Shown piece by piece: positions 34,974 through 46,097 of a DNA stretch of 64,000 bases (position 1 is its first letter; each line of letters opens with the position of its first letter). Origin of the DNA: Leptasterias polaris (taxonomy: Eukaryota; Echinodermata; Asteroidea; Forcipulatida; Asteriidae). The stretch covers positions 1,488,001 to 1,552,000 of the forward strand of contig JAZGTN010000011.1 of NCBI GenBank assembly GCA_037783415.1, in the 5' to 3' direction. The notes below the pieces were generated by a model. The model was not told where the DNA came from. It saw only the letters and a list, made by a program, of their open reading frames with translations, and made no database searches. Both the position numbers and the translations under genes were made by a program.

Positions 34974-35624
34974 TTACTTGAATTTGAAAACACCAATTTA
35001 TAATCAAATCAGTGGCCATATCATCCCACAGTGGTTTAGAATTGAGACCCAGGACCCCTGGGCGAACTGTATCACTATTCACATGTAATTGGCCAATTTT
35101 TCATCTGGGGTCAAGAAGCAAATTGAAAGCTACCTTGGTGGTATACAGTGATCTCTGAGATATCATTAGTGTCTGGGACTTTTGTGCTTGGAAGTCTATT
35201 CTCCTGGGGACCCTTTGTTAGGATTTCTGCTCTCCCTAGTGGAATTAAGGTGGTCTTCTAGCCTTGGAAACCTCAGGAGACCTCATGGTTAATTTACATC
35301 CAGGTAAACTCAACTGTAAAATCCAAGACTATTGAATTACTGAAGGCAATGGTTGACCCATGGAGCATACTCAAGTTGTTGGCCTGCAAAGGGCTCTCGC
35401 AAAATAAACTGTATGGGCTCAATTTCATAGAGCTGCTTTAATGTTAACAGTTTCCCTTTAAGCACAAATTGATGTCCTTTTATTAAAGTTTTATTGATGT
35501 ATTTTAGTTGCAATTCAGTTTTTATGCTGTGATGACTATTGTGATTAAACTTTTATCTATCCATCTATCTATCACAAATGAGCAGGATACCAGTCACAAA
35601 TGGTACATGTAAAATCCAAGGGGT

Positions 35625-36054
35625 GTGTCGTGGCCGAGCGGATAAGAGCACCGGACTCAAGCTCTGGTGTTTCTGTTCAGCAGAGTGTGGGTTCGAGTCC
35701 CGGTCGTGACACTTGTGTCCTTATTAAGCAAGACACTTAACCATTATTGCTTCGTCCTTCGGATGGGACGTAAAGCTGTTGGTCCCGTGTGTTGTGTAAT
35801 GCACGTAAAAGAACCCAGTGCACTTATCGAAAAGAGAAGGGGTTTGCCCCGGTGTTCCTGGTTTGATTGGCTGCATATTGCGCCACAGCACCTTGTAAAC
35901 CATTAAATGGTGCTATGTAAAGAAATAGGTCTCAAAATTCAAAAAGTAGCTCCACATATATACCTTGCAGGAAAATACTGACTGTTGAAGCGCCTTGAGC
36001 GTCACTGAGTGACGGATATGAGCGCTATATAAGAAGCCACTATTATTATTATTA
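35625..36054 (+). repeat. tRNA-Leu-derived SINE with conserved central domain
   Basis: The 5' part (35625-35712) folds as a tRNA-Leu with anticodon CAA: acceptor arms GTGTC/GACAC, box A TGGCCGAGCGG, a long variable arm, box B GGTTCGAGTCC. The central part (GGATGGGACGTAAAGC, TTGGTCCCGTGTG, TGCACGTAAAAGAACCCAG, GAAAAGAGAAGGGG) resembles a domain shared by SINEs of many marine invertebrates (Nin-type, from memory). The 3' end is GAGCGCTATATAAGAAG with an ATT tail. TACATGTAAAAT before and TACATGTGAAAAT after may be the target duplication, about 20 bp from the head. It could be mistaken for a true tRNA gene, but the attached body argues against that. Confidence 0.8.
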
Positions 36055-37760
36055 CATGTGAAAATGGATTTCTCCTGTTTTCTTATCCTGTTATAGCTCT
36101 ATGAAATTGGGCCGTGATGTGCAGTTGTACTTTAAAACTTTATCCTGTTTTCAAAAATAAGGTTAGAAAGGGGCCAAACACTTTTTGTCTCACTGCGATG
36201 TTTGTACACTTCCCAATGTATTTTGTATTTGTTGTCATCACAATGTTCAACCAAATCAATTAACAAATGAATTAGGAGAAATTATTTTCGCTCATTTCCT
36301 TTTAAAACAAAATCCATGTTTTAGCTGCAATGTTCGCACTTCTACTTTTGGCAAGTCTGTATTTAAGGAGTGAAGTGAATATTATCTGTGGTGTCAGTTT
36401 CGTAGATTTTTGTTTTTCATGTGAAATCAACTTTTTGGATTGATTTGTTATTTAGAAAAACACAATTCTCATGGCCGGTGGGCCAATATTCATGATCATA
36501 GAAGAAAATGTTATCAACTGTACTACTGGTGTACTTTTTGTCTTTGACCATGGAGCAAGCTTTAACCAAGCAAAACAAGCCCATGGCAGACCCTTGCATG
36601 ATTAGAAACATAATCCATGGGTTGCTAGGGGCTACAGACCTCCTGGCAGGTATACCTGGACAGGTGCTTGGCAATCTGGTGGTATGTGATCGTAACAAAA
36701 GAGCCGCCTCAACTTAAGCTGCAGCCTTATTTCTGCTCTTGGCTTTACATCATCTATTATTCCTTGGAATTTTATAGCCAGCCAGAGAACTTGCACTTGA
36801 ACACCAAGTATAGGCGCCTGTGTTGAAGAAAAACGTTTTGGGTAACAATTCAATCGAAACGATATAATGGGTATTAATCTTTAAATAAGGAGATCAATTA
36901 CATGTATAGTTGAATAAAGGAACTTATTGCAAGTAAAGTTCCAGTTACAACCATGTGTCATTTTCCTGAAGACAAGCAGAGTTTTACACTTGGTTGAACA
37001 AGCACATTTACTGGTAACACTATTTAGTTGCTTCCTATTATCCGCACCATGCAAATCAACACCATATACAGTATACTAGGGCCTATTGTATACAATCAGA
37101 ATAAACATTATCATGTTTTTGAAACCATGGTAAAACTAAAAGCGAAAGAAGGGACGTTTATTCAGTTTAGATTTGTTTGGATTTTGATCATCATCAACCA
37201 CTGACCTGTTTTAGATTCCTGCATTCACCTGAGTTTTTCTTTAACAAGGTGTAAGATTGGTATGTTTCTGGTGTTGGCTTTTTGAACTCAGTCATTGATG
37301 TGAATGAGATACACCCTTTATACATCTTATTCTAGGGAGCAGTCGGCAGTTACTGGTTTACAAATTGAATTACTAATAAGATGTAAGTGATGTGATGGAA
37401 TAAGAATACCAGAGCAGGCCCTTGTTGGTTTTGCCCTGGTGACAACATATCTAAATGTAAATGTTGATCTTTCTCCGTAATCACTCGCTCTGCAAAATTG
37501 TGGTATTGCTGTGCGGATTGTTGTATTGCTCGTCTTGTTTGTACAGTAACCATTGCCCTAGAAATCTAGCAATTGTACTACAGGAATCGGTTTTCAAGGG
37601 TACTCAATCTGAGCGTCTTAGTTTGGACAAGTTTTATAACTTAACAATGTCCTTATTGTACTACGGTTCTTTTTTAAGTCTAATGCAATAACAATTCTTT
37701 TGAAATTGAGATAATGGAATCTGTTTGTGATTCACTGATTGCCCCTTAACTTACATTTCT
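36055..37760 (+). other. Gene-free stretch, probable intron
   Basis: AT-rich DNA without recognised features. Confidence 0.45.
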
Positions 37761-37764
37761 GTTT

Positions 37765-38010
37765 GTGTTTCAAAGCAAGTGCACTATATGTATTTGAAGC
37801 ATGTATTTGAATCATGTATTTGAAACATATATTTTGAACATGTATTTGAAACATATATTTTGAACATGTATTTGAAATATGAATTTGAAACATGTAGATG
37901 TATTTAGAACACGTATTTGAAACATGTATTTAAAATGTGTATTTGAAATAGGTATTCAAAATGTGTATTTGAAACGTGTACTTGAAATGTGTATTTATAA
38001 CATGCATTTG
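37765..38010 (+). repeat. Degenerate tandem repeat of a GTATTTGAAACAT unit
   Basis: About sixteen diverged copies of a 13-15-bp unit of the type (C)ATGTATTTGAAA. The frame across it (minus strand, FKYVF-like repeats) is not a gene. Confidence 0.85.
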
Positions 38011-38348
38011 ATACACGTAAAGTAACATTTGAAACCAGTCGGTTCGATGACCAGATAAGAAGCCAGAAATTGTTTAGTGTAAAGAAAGCAATTGGGCTTG
38101 TGTCCAGTATACACACAACATGAAAACTGTGAAAGCCTTTTAAGGGTGATATCATGACTAAATCTGTCTGGGTCCTCAGAAAAATAACATACCTCTGCAA
38201 CCCCCCCTCACCATACACCTAATGAGGGGTTTTTAAGAAGGCTTAACATACCATGGATTTAAACTCACCCCTAATCATTCTTCTATCAACAATTGTTTTC
38301 CTTTGTTGTGGTGATAGCCAAGGGTGGAGATCAATATAGCGATTGTAA

Positions 38349-38802
38349 AGCCGTGTTCGCATTGGATTAATGTTTTACCAAGACAGTGGTTAACATTCCA
38401 AAAGGGGAAACTTACCAGTGTCCTAACCGACGTGATCGGTTCCGACTACAGCGAGAATGCAATGAGTGCAACCGAGCTTCCGTCCGTGTAAACAATTGCG
38501 TGTGTACGACATGTCACCACACGATCACGTGGCGCGGCGGGTAGATCGGGGGACCGGATGTGGCTTTTTACCGGGACGGCTTTTACCCTGATCGCGTTCG
38601 CACTGGACTTTTCGGCTCGGTTAAACTTAACCTGGTCAATTTAACCGGGCAGACGTGGGTCGGTTAACTTAAACTACCCATTCGGGTCGGGTAAGTTACC
38701 TGAGAGGGAAACTTCCTGGGCTGTTCGCATTGGACTTAAAATGGTTAAGTTACCCATTTGCTCGGTTAGTTTACCCAAATTAAGTCCAATGCGAACAGGG
38801 CT
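38349..38802. mobile_element. Inverted-repeat element D, copy 2 (454 bp)
   Basis: The ends AGCCGTGTTCGCATTGGATT and AAGTCCAATGCGAACAGGGCT, and TAA on both sides (38346-38348, 38803-38805). It is the same family as 20480-21021, sharing CCGAGCTTCCGTCCGTGTAA and ACGATCACGTGGCGCGGCGG, but lacks about 90 bp of the left half. Confidence 0.8.
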
Positions 38803-38805
38803 TAA

Positions 38806-40430
38806 GTCAGTATTGGAATCCAGATCTGAGCGAGTGGCTCTCGCTAGGTGTGTGGACGCTGTACATGATAAACCCTTCATTGACTGCCACAATGGGTTGT
38901 CTGCAATGGTTCCTCAGTGATCGATCTCATTAATGTTTCATCAGGATTTTTATGGATTTCCGTCTTTTCGGCCACAGGGATTTTTTAACCGGTTTTGATT
39001 CTTAGAAGTTAGAGTCTTGGCGGCCGACACCAGGCTGAGCAGGGTTCAATGACATGGAGTATGTTTTAACAACTTTCTTCTTAAGTGCACAATTAGGCCC
39101 TGTTGTACTATCTGTTTAAGTTGTAGAACTTTTGACAGTAGTTTTTGTGTGTGTTGGCCTTCTTGAGCCAAAGTACGGAGCCTGTTGCTAGCTGTTAAGC
39201 AAAGTCCCACCCCTTCTTACTTATCTACATCATAGAGCTTTTTTTATAGGCTCTCCATGAGTACATGTACTAAGTTGCTGCTATCTCCAGATTAAATTTC
39301 TACCCTGGACTATGTGTTTATCCACTTTCAATCTGCTTCATTTAATTATACTTTTGCAAAGCTACATTAGGGGTCCCGTCAAAAGAAATACATGATACAT
39401 ACTTTGACTTTCAGAATTATTAGCAGTGTCACAGGAATGCCTCAGCGTCATCTGGCCATTCGGTGTTGTCTTTTAAATTATTCAACTAAAAATATTTACA
39501 CACATGTCAGGGTTTGCCCTTAACGTTTGTAGTGACTGGCCAGCAGGACCTGTTTGCTTGTCATTTCACTAGACCTTCAACTTTTTTCACTAGTCTGTAT
39601 TTCAAGAAATGGGGATGCTTTTCAACACTGAACTTGCTAGTCGGATTTCTTGGAGACTGGTCCTCGGGTGTTTTAGCTAGCATTTGGTCAGCGGACTACT
39701 GTTAAGTGAGAACACTGCGTGTTGAAACGCAATTTAAACATTTACGAGTAATTGGTGTTTACTTCCCATTGGTGATATGTACTCAGGTGGATATGGTTGA
39801 TCAAAGTTGCATCTTGTAATGTTTATATTCCAACTGCAATCCCCCAAATTAGACCGAAAGGGGGGGGGGAAAGCCTGGCACCTTCTTTGCACATGAACAG
39901 CGAAGCACATTAATATTAATGCTGCTACAGGGCACCACGCAAAGACAGCCATGATGGCTTGTGGGTTCATAGTGCGTTGGAATCAAAGGTAGCAGATGTT
40001 AAGTCCCTCAGACAGCTGTAATAAATCAAGAAACATGACACAGCTGAGCCTCTTGATGCCAATACAGTATGGCTGGAATAAAGGAGACTGCAGTGACAGG
40101 ACAAGTCAGCATAAATGTCAACCAAATGTCAAACTGAGTGGAGGTGATGATAATGCTGTATTATGTACTGTGCCACAGAGAGCGTTGACAGATGTGCAAA
40201 TCTGAAAATTTCATTGGGACAACATCTTCACCCTTTTGGGACTGTCCCTTTTTGTGTTACTGTGATCAATTTTAGAAGAGGTCTTTATGAGCAATTATAA
40301 GAGCTTTGCATCAAGTTGTCGTTGTTACTGACATCTACATTACCATTTGAAATTTATCATGACATGTACATGTACATGACTGAAGAATAGCATCTTCAGT
40401 TGGGATCTGAATTTAAGACTGGTATTTAAG
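38806..40430 (+). other. Gene-free stretch, probable intron
   Basis: No coding or repeat feature was recognised. Confidence 0.45.
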
Positions 40431-40432
40431 TG

Positions 40433-40533
40433 GTTTGTTGTGGCCGAGCAGATAAGAACACCAGACTCAAGTTCTGGTGTTTCTGATCAGCAGAGTGTGG
40501 GTGACACTTAACCATTATTGCTGTGTCCTTGTG
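40433..40533 (+). repeat. Truncated tRNA-Leu-derived SINE
   Basis: TTGTTGTGGCCGAGCAGATA, ACCAGACTCAAGTTCTGGTG and CAGCAGAGTGTGGGTGACAC match 35625 onward, but box B is deleted and the copy ends soon after ACACTTAACCATTATTGCT. Confidence 0.75.
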
Positions 40534-40949
40534 ATGATTTTGGTTATTATATCAATTCAGTTTAATATGTAGTCCAAACCTATGTAATATTTCTTCCCTG
40601 CATGATTGTTATGAGCTATTGATAAGCCTGTTGGAATAATGGGATCTCAATAAAGATTAAATTGATTGGTTGCTCGTTGTCGAAGAGCAAATGCACTTGG
40701 AAGGACAAGATCTCTGTGTTGTCCATGGATTTGAGCCTCACTGGATCAGAGGGAAGATTTCCTGGTGTCATTTTGAATGGCAGAGGTCAGGCCATGGTTG
40801 ATTTACATAGTGTAATAGGATGGGTTTAAAGGCAAGGAGTGTTTGTGTTGTGGCGCTAATTGTGCGAACTGATTAAGTTGGGGATGACACCATTTTGAAC
40901 AAGAGAAATTAAAAATTTCTTTTTTTTCCTCCCCAAAAGCTGGATGGTT

Positions 40950-41467
40950 GATTATTGTGAAGACGTAATAATAATGATGACAATAATAATAATAGTGACG
41001 GGAATTTTGTAGAGCGCCTTTGCCAAAAGCTTCAAAGCGCTGTGAGAAAAAAAGCATAAGTCAAAACAAATGGGTTTTTAAGAGTCCCTTAAAATCAAAC
41101 CAATCAGGAGATGAGGCATTCCCAAAGGAGATGGGTAGAGAGTTCCAAGTTTGGGAACCACAACGGGAAAAGCACGGTCCCCTGTAATCTTGGTAGTGCG
41201 ACGGATGACCAAATTGGAGTCCGAGCAGAGACCTTGTCGATTGGGTTTTCTGAGGTTGAGAATATCAGAAATGTAAGATGGAAGCTTGTTGCTCATGGTG
41301 TTGAGTGCTGTCTTGAAGACAATCCATATTCTATCATTGTTTTTCAATTTGTTGTGCCATAACAGAATATCAGTAACAAAGTGTACCCCCATACACAAGC
41401 TTGCATGTTGGCCACATGTGCTCAGAATCTTTCCCAGGCACACAAAAAACACACGCTTGATATTCAA
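40950..41467 (-). pseudogene. 3' end of a CR1/L2-type LINE (reverse transcriptase C-terminus)
   Basis: On the minus strand a frame reads ALNTMSNKLPSYISDIL, KPNRQGLCSDSNLVIRRTT, TGDRAFPVVVPKLGTLYPSP, and after a frame change KPI-F (stop) and a TTATTATTATT tail. The order PSYISD-L, RSLRSS-like, GDRAF-V-APKLWN-LP-like, K-HLF then a microsatellite tail is the hallmark C-terminus of CR1/L2-clade non-LTR retrotransposons. Stops, a frame shift and lost motifs show it is dead. The catalytic domain is absent. Confidence 0.75.
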
Positions 41468-42450
41468 AGAGCGTCTGACATAGATGCCATGGAATTTATC
41501 TGCAGGCAGAGCTTGCTACAGATGAGCATGCAAAAACGATTGCATCCTGGATCCCCCCCCCAGTTCTCAATTACATCAGGGAAAACCATCATTAGGACTT
41601 GTTACCTCTTTTTAAATCACTGTACACATGTCCTTAAATTAAACCACTTGCACGTGGTATTATCTTGGATAATAGAAGCCAAGTTCACAAGTAAATGTGC
41701 TAAAATACATGACAGTTTTATGAGGGGGGGGGGAAAGTACAGCTTGCCTACTTTCTTGTTCTGAATCATTAATTTCTGAAGGAAATCTCGTTGCACGCAA
41801 GGCACGCTGTAGTCTGATGTGTTTCTTGGGCTCCTGCCAAGTACGTGTACATGACTGTTTACTGTGTGTGTCTGTGCGTTTCTCTCTCTCTCCTAATGAG
41901 CAGATGCAACCGGTGCAACCGGTACCCGTGCCTTTGATTAAATGTATTCCCAGCGCTGGAAAAGATGACGATGAAAACCCATACTTCGGCTCCCCCGCTG
42001 TTACGTATGAATTTGTGGAATGAAAATAATAGCTAAACCATGGAGTTATGACTGGTATCCCAGCGAGTGGGTTGTTTGTTGACAATGTTATGCTCCAACT
42101 GTGTGGACCGGAGCTTCTATAAGTGACTTGCACAAATCATGTTTGCCTTCTCGATGTAACTTTTTGATTGGCAAGATCACAAATTGCAATGTGGTTTATC
42201 GATCACAGATCATTGGCTTCATTGGTTTTGATGGAGAAAGTTGGTTCCAATCCTGTAGTTTCCAAGGAATTAGTCACTTGTCAATTAGGAATTCTTTCAA
42301 GAGATAAGTTTCTGCAATATGGGCGATTCACAATACAGTGAAGTTTGACCAGGAGAGGTCATATTCGCAGTGGGTTTTGGTAAAAGGGTCAACAAGTTTT
42401 TGGTCATCATGCAGTGCCCGCCCCACAACCTGGATGAAACAGAGGAGATC
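41468..42450 (+). other. Gene-free stretch, probable intron
   Basis: No feature was recognised. A 157-codon minus-strand frame here (41660-42133) has no known motif and is probably chance. Confidence 0.4.
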
Positions 42451-43424
42451 ACATGATACAGGCCCGCGAGAGCACAGTTTTGCAAGGGGGTGCTGGTTTT
42501 TTCCAAAGACAATTGATGAGCGCAAACCCATTGCGGCGTGGGGTCCGGGGCCCGCCTAAGGGCCCCGGAAGCTTTGGGGTCCTAGATCGTGCAATTTGAG
42601 CCACTATTTGGCACTTAAATGTGCCTTTTTGGAGTGGGATATTATCAGTGTAATTGTTTTAAAGAATAGGCCCCACAAAGAATTTATCAAGTTAAATAGA
42701 ACAAAGGAAATACAGCAGTGTATTCTACAAAAATAATTGTTCTTTTTGAATACAGCATTGACAGCTTAGTTCCGACAAATATTGGTAGATTCGTTTCTTT
42801 CACCTTGCTTTCTTAAAGACCCCCAACAAAAAATAAACAGACAAGGCACTGGTAAGTTGTCAAATCATTTTAACTGTTTTAAGTTGAATTTTAACATTGT
42901 CGGTTCTTACAAGTCGTTCCGATGTTACAATATTATTAAGTATATTTAAATAAGTGGAAATAAAATAAAGTGAAAAACATTTTTTTAAACCAATGTTTCC
43001 ATTTATTAAAATTTGATTCACCGTGACCCTGTCACCACATCCCAATTACAGTATACTTTTAGTAATTCCAATAAATAAAAAAGCCCCAATCCAAAGATTT
43101 TTCCTCTAATGCAACAGATGCCTCCTCACTCAGACGAAAAGCGTGGGGCCGAACTAATGTATTACACACTGGTGATCAATTTTAAACACTGAATAGCAAA
43201 CCTGGTCAAAAATCCAACCTCATAGGGTCTGACACTAACATTTCACTTGAGATCTACATGTAATCCCAGACTCAGGGAGGATAGGCCTACATTCCAATAA
43301 TACCTGTATTACATACATTCATCTTTAAGTCACATTCGCTTTACCTATCATGGCACTTAACACTTAACACCCATGTGAGAGGTACCAGTCTACTAATTGT
43401 GTTGTTCTGAAATCACCCTTACGA

Positions 43425-43615
43425 CAATTTCCAATTCATTCCAATTGCATATCCAGTTTGAAAGAATTGGTGAGTTGGTTTATATTGGAATACTAAATTT
43501 CCATTTAGAATTAAATCTTAGACCAACTCAGTCCAGTTGGAAATCCAATTGGGCTCAGATGGCTTGATTTAATTGAATTGGAATTAGTTGGAATTTGTTT
43601 CTACCAATTGGAAAT
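43425..43615. repeat. Cluster of CCAATT/AATTGG motifs
   Basis: CCAATT or AATTGG or TTGGAAT forms recur about a dozen times in 190 bp in both orientations (for example TTCCAATTCATTCCAATTGC and ACCAATTGGAAATTTCGCC). The local sequence is self-complementary in many registers. It lies inside the hAT-like element. Confidence 0.6.
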
Positions 43616-43987
43616 TTCGCCTCCCAATGAGGTGTTTGTTTTACTTAGTTTTCTGATGCCACACTCCCACAGAGTTCTTCCACCACCATGCCTCTTCTTA
43701 GTAGGCCCCATCCTGTAAAAAAAAGGAAGCAAAAACATGAACATTACATACACACACAAATTAATACAGGGTACTAATGTCTAATGTTTGGGAATAAAAT
43801 AAATTAATTTAAATTTGTGGGTTCAATAAAGTTATGAGATTGTTGCCAGAGATATCATTATTATGATATGGATTAAGGGGTCCCTTGAAGAAAAGCCTCA
43901 ACGCTTTCTGACTGTTGTCATGCCCCATAATTTAGCGCCAATACTCAATAGAACTTGAAGTGGATTGGCTCGTAAGTTGTAAGCTAA

Positions 43988-44530
43988 TTTATTTTTAAAG
44001 ACATTATAGATTTTGGGGGAAAATTGATTGCCTTTCGAGTCGCGAGTGTGAATTTTTGATCACGTATTAACCACTTGCACCGAGAACCATACTTGTCGGG
44101 TTCCTCAACTATTTCACAACATTTATAAGATCAAATGCCATGATCTAATGGGGACCAGGATCGCGCTGAGCACAATATCTCTTTGCGTAGACGGGCGTGA
44201 GATGCGCACCGCACTACCATAGATATAGAATATACCTTTGAACAGTTTTCGTATTTTTCGTGAATATTGTCATTGGATAACTAAGTCCCTAGGGAACAAT
44301 AAGTGCCTCTCGTTAACAGCTGTCGGTAATTTTTATGGCGATTATTTTTCATAAGGTCCCCATAGATTGCAGCAGTTGATCATTTTACTGTGTTGTGGAG
44401 TTGTTGAGGGAACCTGACAAAACATGGTTTTTCATGCAAGTTAATATTTATATGAACAAAAATTCACATCGCGGCTCGAAAAGCAATCAATTTTCCCCCA
44501 AAATCTGTGATGTCTTTAAAAAAAATCAGC
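43988..44530. repeat. Fold-back sequence with arms of about 170 bp
   Basis: The left arm (about 43988-44160) and the right arm (about 44355-44530) are inverted, imperfect copies. Shared blocks are GATTTTGGGGGAAAATTGATT, TTTCGAG-CGCGA-GTGAATTTTTG, GGTTCC-TCAAC, CACAACA and ATGGGGACC. It may be an older element within the hAT-like element, or part of its structure. No target duplication was found. Confidence 0.7.
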
Positions 44531-45562
44531 AGTAGGGCTATTACAAGTATAGTAGCATTCGATCGGTAAGTTTCATGATCGAGAACGTCCCCGATTGAAA
44601 ATCTCATAAGGCACAAAATTAGGTTTGCAATGGTGCTACTGCTAGGGCCAAGAATACAGAGTGGATTGGCTCTATTCATGGGGCTACTAAGTACTAGGGC
44701 ATACGGGCGGCGATATGTAACTTTTGTATAAGTGGACGCAAATCTGAAACTTTCCTCCGAGACTCTGGATAAAACCTTCTTAAGTTCTTTGTCCGCACTT
44801 CAAATGACATGGTTAAATTGTTACCCAGAAGAGAGGGGGCTTTTTAGCACAACAAAAATAAACAAAATCTCACCTGCAATACTATACTTTGGATAATCTT
44901 CTGAAGTCGTAGATCGAAATGTGAAGTGAGTGAAACACGCTGCAATTTTCGGACGCATGTTTGCTCATCCTCTTTCCCGTTGATGCACAATCGAACGTGC
45001 TTTATATTGGGAGCGATACGGCGAGGCACCAGTGGCACGAAGTTGAAATGATGGCCGAATTCCTGGCTGTATTTATAAAAGTAGTTCTATCTGAGCCTTG
45101 CTCTATGATCTGAGCGCGGCGCCCCGCGAAATAGTCGGAGTTAAACAATGATTTGTTATAATATGTTAAAAAAATTGCAGGAATTTGGGGGCTTAGTTTT
45201 ATGTTACAATGGGCATTATGTTCAAAAAGTAGGGGGATGCTATAGTATATTCCAGCACCCCCATACAAAATGATGTGGGTGCTGCAGCACCCACAGCACC
45301 CCCCCGTTCTCGCGGGCCTGACATGATATTTCCTTCATAAAGCAACAGAATTATATTTTTCGGAGACGACTTGCGTTAGATATATAACTTCTTCTTTTTT
45401 GGGGGGGGGGGGGGGTGAGGCTGGTGAATGGTTTTCACATTAACTTCAGCCATTTCAAGTTCCTAAATTTGTTGGTAAAAATTAATTGCATCCTTTCAGA
45501 TATGATTGGTATGAGTTGTCAATATATTCTGATGATAGGAACCTTCACTTTGTTTCTTAACT

Positions 45563-45630
45563 ACACGGTAAGATATTGACCAAACTACATGGGAAGATAT
45601 TGACCAAACTACATGGGAAGACATTGACCA
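45563..45630 (+). repeat. Three tandem copies of a 26-bp unit
   Basis: The unit is GGTAAGATATTGACCAAACT with ACATGG; three copies, the last with GACATTGACCATG. Confidence 0.85.
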
Positions 45631-45939
45631 TGTAACCTTTGTGTACAAAAAGAGTGACCTTGTACATTCCAGGGCCTTTCTGACAGGCAAGATACTGCAC
45701 TGGTCATGAAATTGTAAAGTTCTAAATAAATTCAAGAGTTACAAAAATAACAGCTGGACAAGTTTTGAGATGTGCCCCCCCCTTTCTATTAAAAGTTGAT
45801 AAAATCAGACAGTGGAATTTTACAAAATAATTATAAGATTTTAAGATGTTTTCCATTGAGCTGTGTACAAATCGCGCCTGCAGGAAGTCAAGGCTCTGTG
45901 GTTCTTTTGTAAACATATGATGTCACAAGTTACATGGTT

Positions 45940-46097
45940 CAGGCCTTGAATTAAACAGAGGCCATGGACTTCCTTGCCCTTGTCTTGCCCTTGGTGCCCC
46001 TCCAAACCTTTCCCAAAGACTGTAAGATTTTCAAATGGAAGTGCCCTTTGCAGAAGAAAAATGGCCTTGCCCTCTCATAGATGAAATTCCAGGCCTG
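45940..46097 (-). repeat. CAGGCCTGGAATT repeat family, copy 4
   Basis: The ends CAGGCCTTGAATTAAACAGA and GAAATTCCAGGCCTG are inverted repeats. This is the best copy of the family, 158 bp, with AAGTGCCCTTTGCAGAAG and TGGCCTTGCCCTCTCATAGA in the middle. Confidence 0.65.

Larger units (their letters stand above)
42459..45320. mobile_element. hAT-like DNA transposon, 2.86 kb, non-autonomous
   Basis: The left end CAGGCCCGCGAGAGCAC and the right end (reverse complement CAGGCCCGCGAGAACGG) are inverted repeats. ACATGATA flanks it perfectly on both sides (42451-42458 and 45321-45328). An 8-bp duplication and CAGG ends are the signature of the hAT superfamily. A second shared block, GGGGGTGCTG, lies just inside each end. 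No hAT transposase motif (BED finger, dimerisation region) was seen in the frames inside. It encloses a fold-back sequence at 43988-44530. Confidence 0.8.

Noticed and set aside
35625..35712. A genuine tRNA-Leu (CAA) gene
   Set aside because: The fold and promoter boxes are good, but a conserved SINE body and ATT tail follow directly and partial copies exist elsewhere in the window.
37904..38218. A 104-codon frame with FKYVF-type repeats
   Set aside because: It overlaps a degenerate 13-15-bp tandem repeat and has no recognisable protein features.
41660..42133. A 157-codon minus-strand frame
   Set aside because: It has no known motif, no splice context that fits a gene, and no conserved pattern; frames of this length occur by chance in 64 kb.
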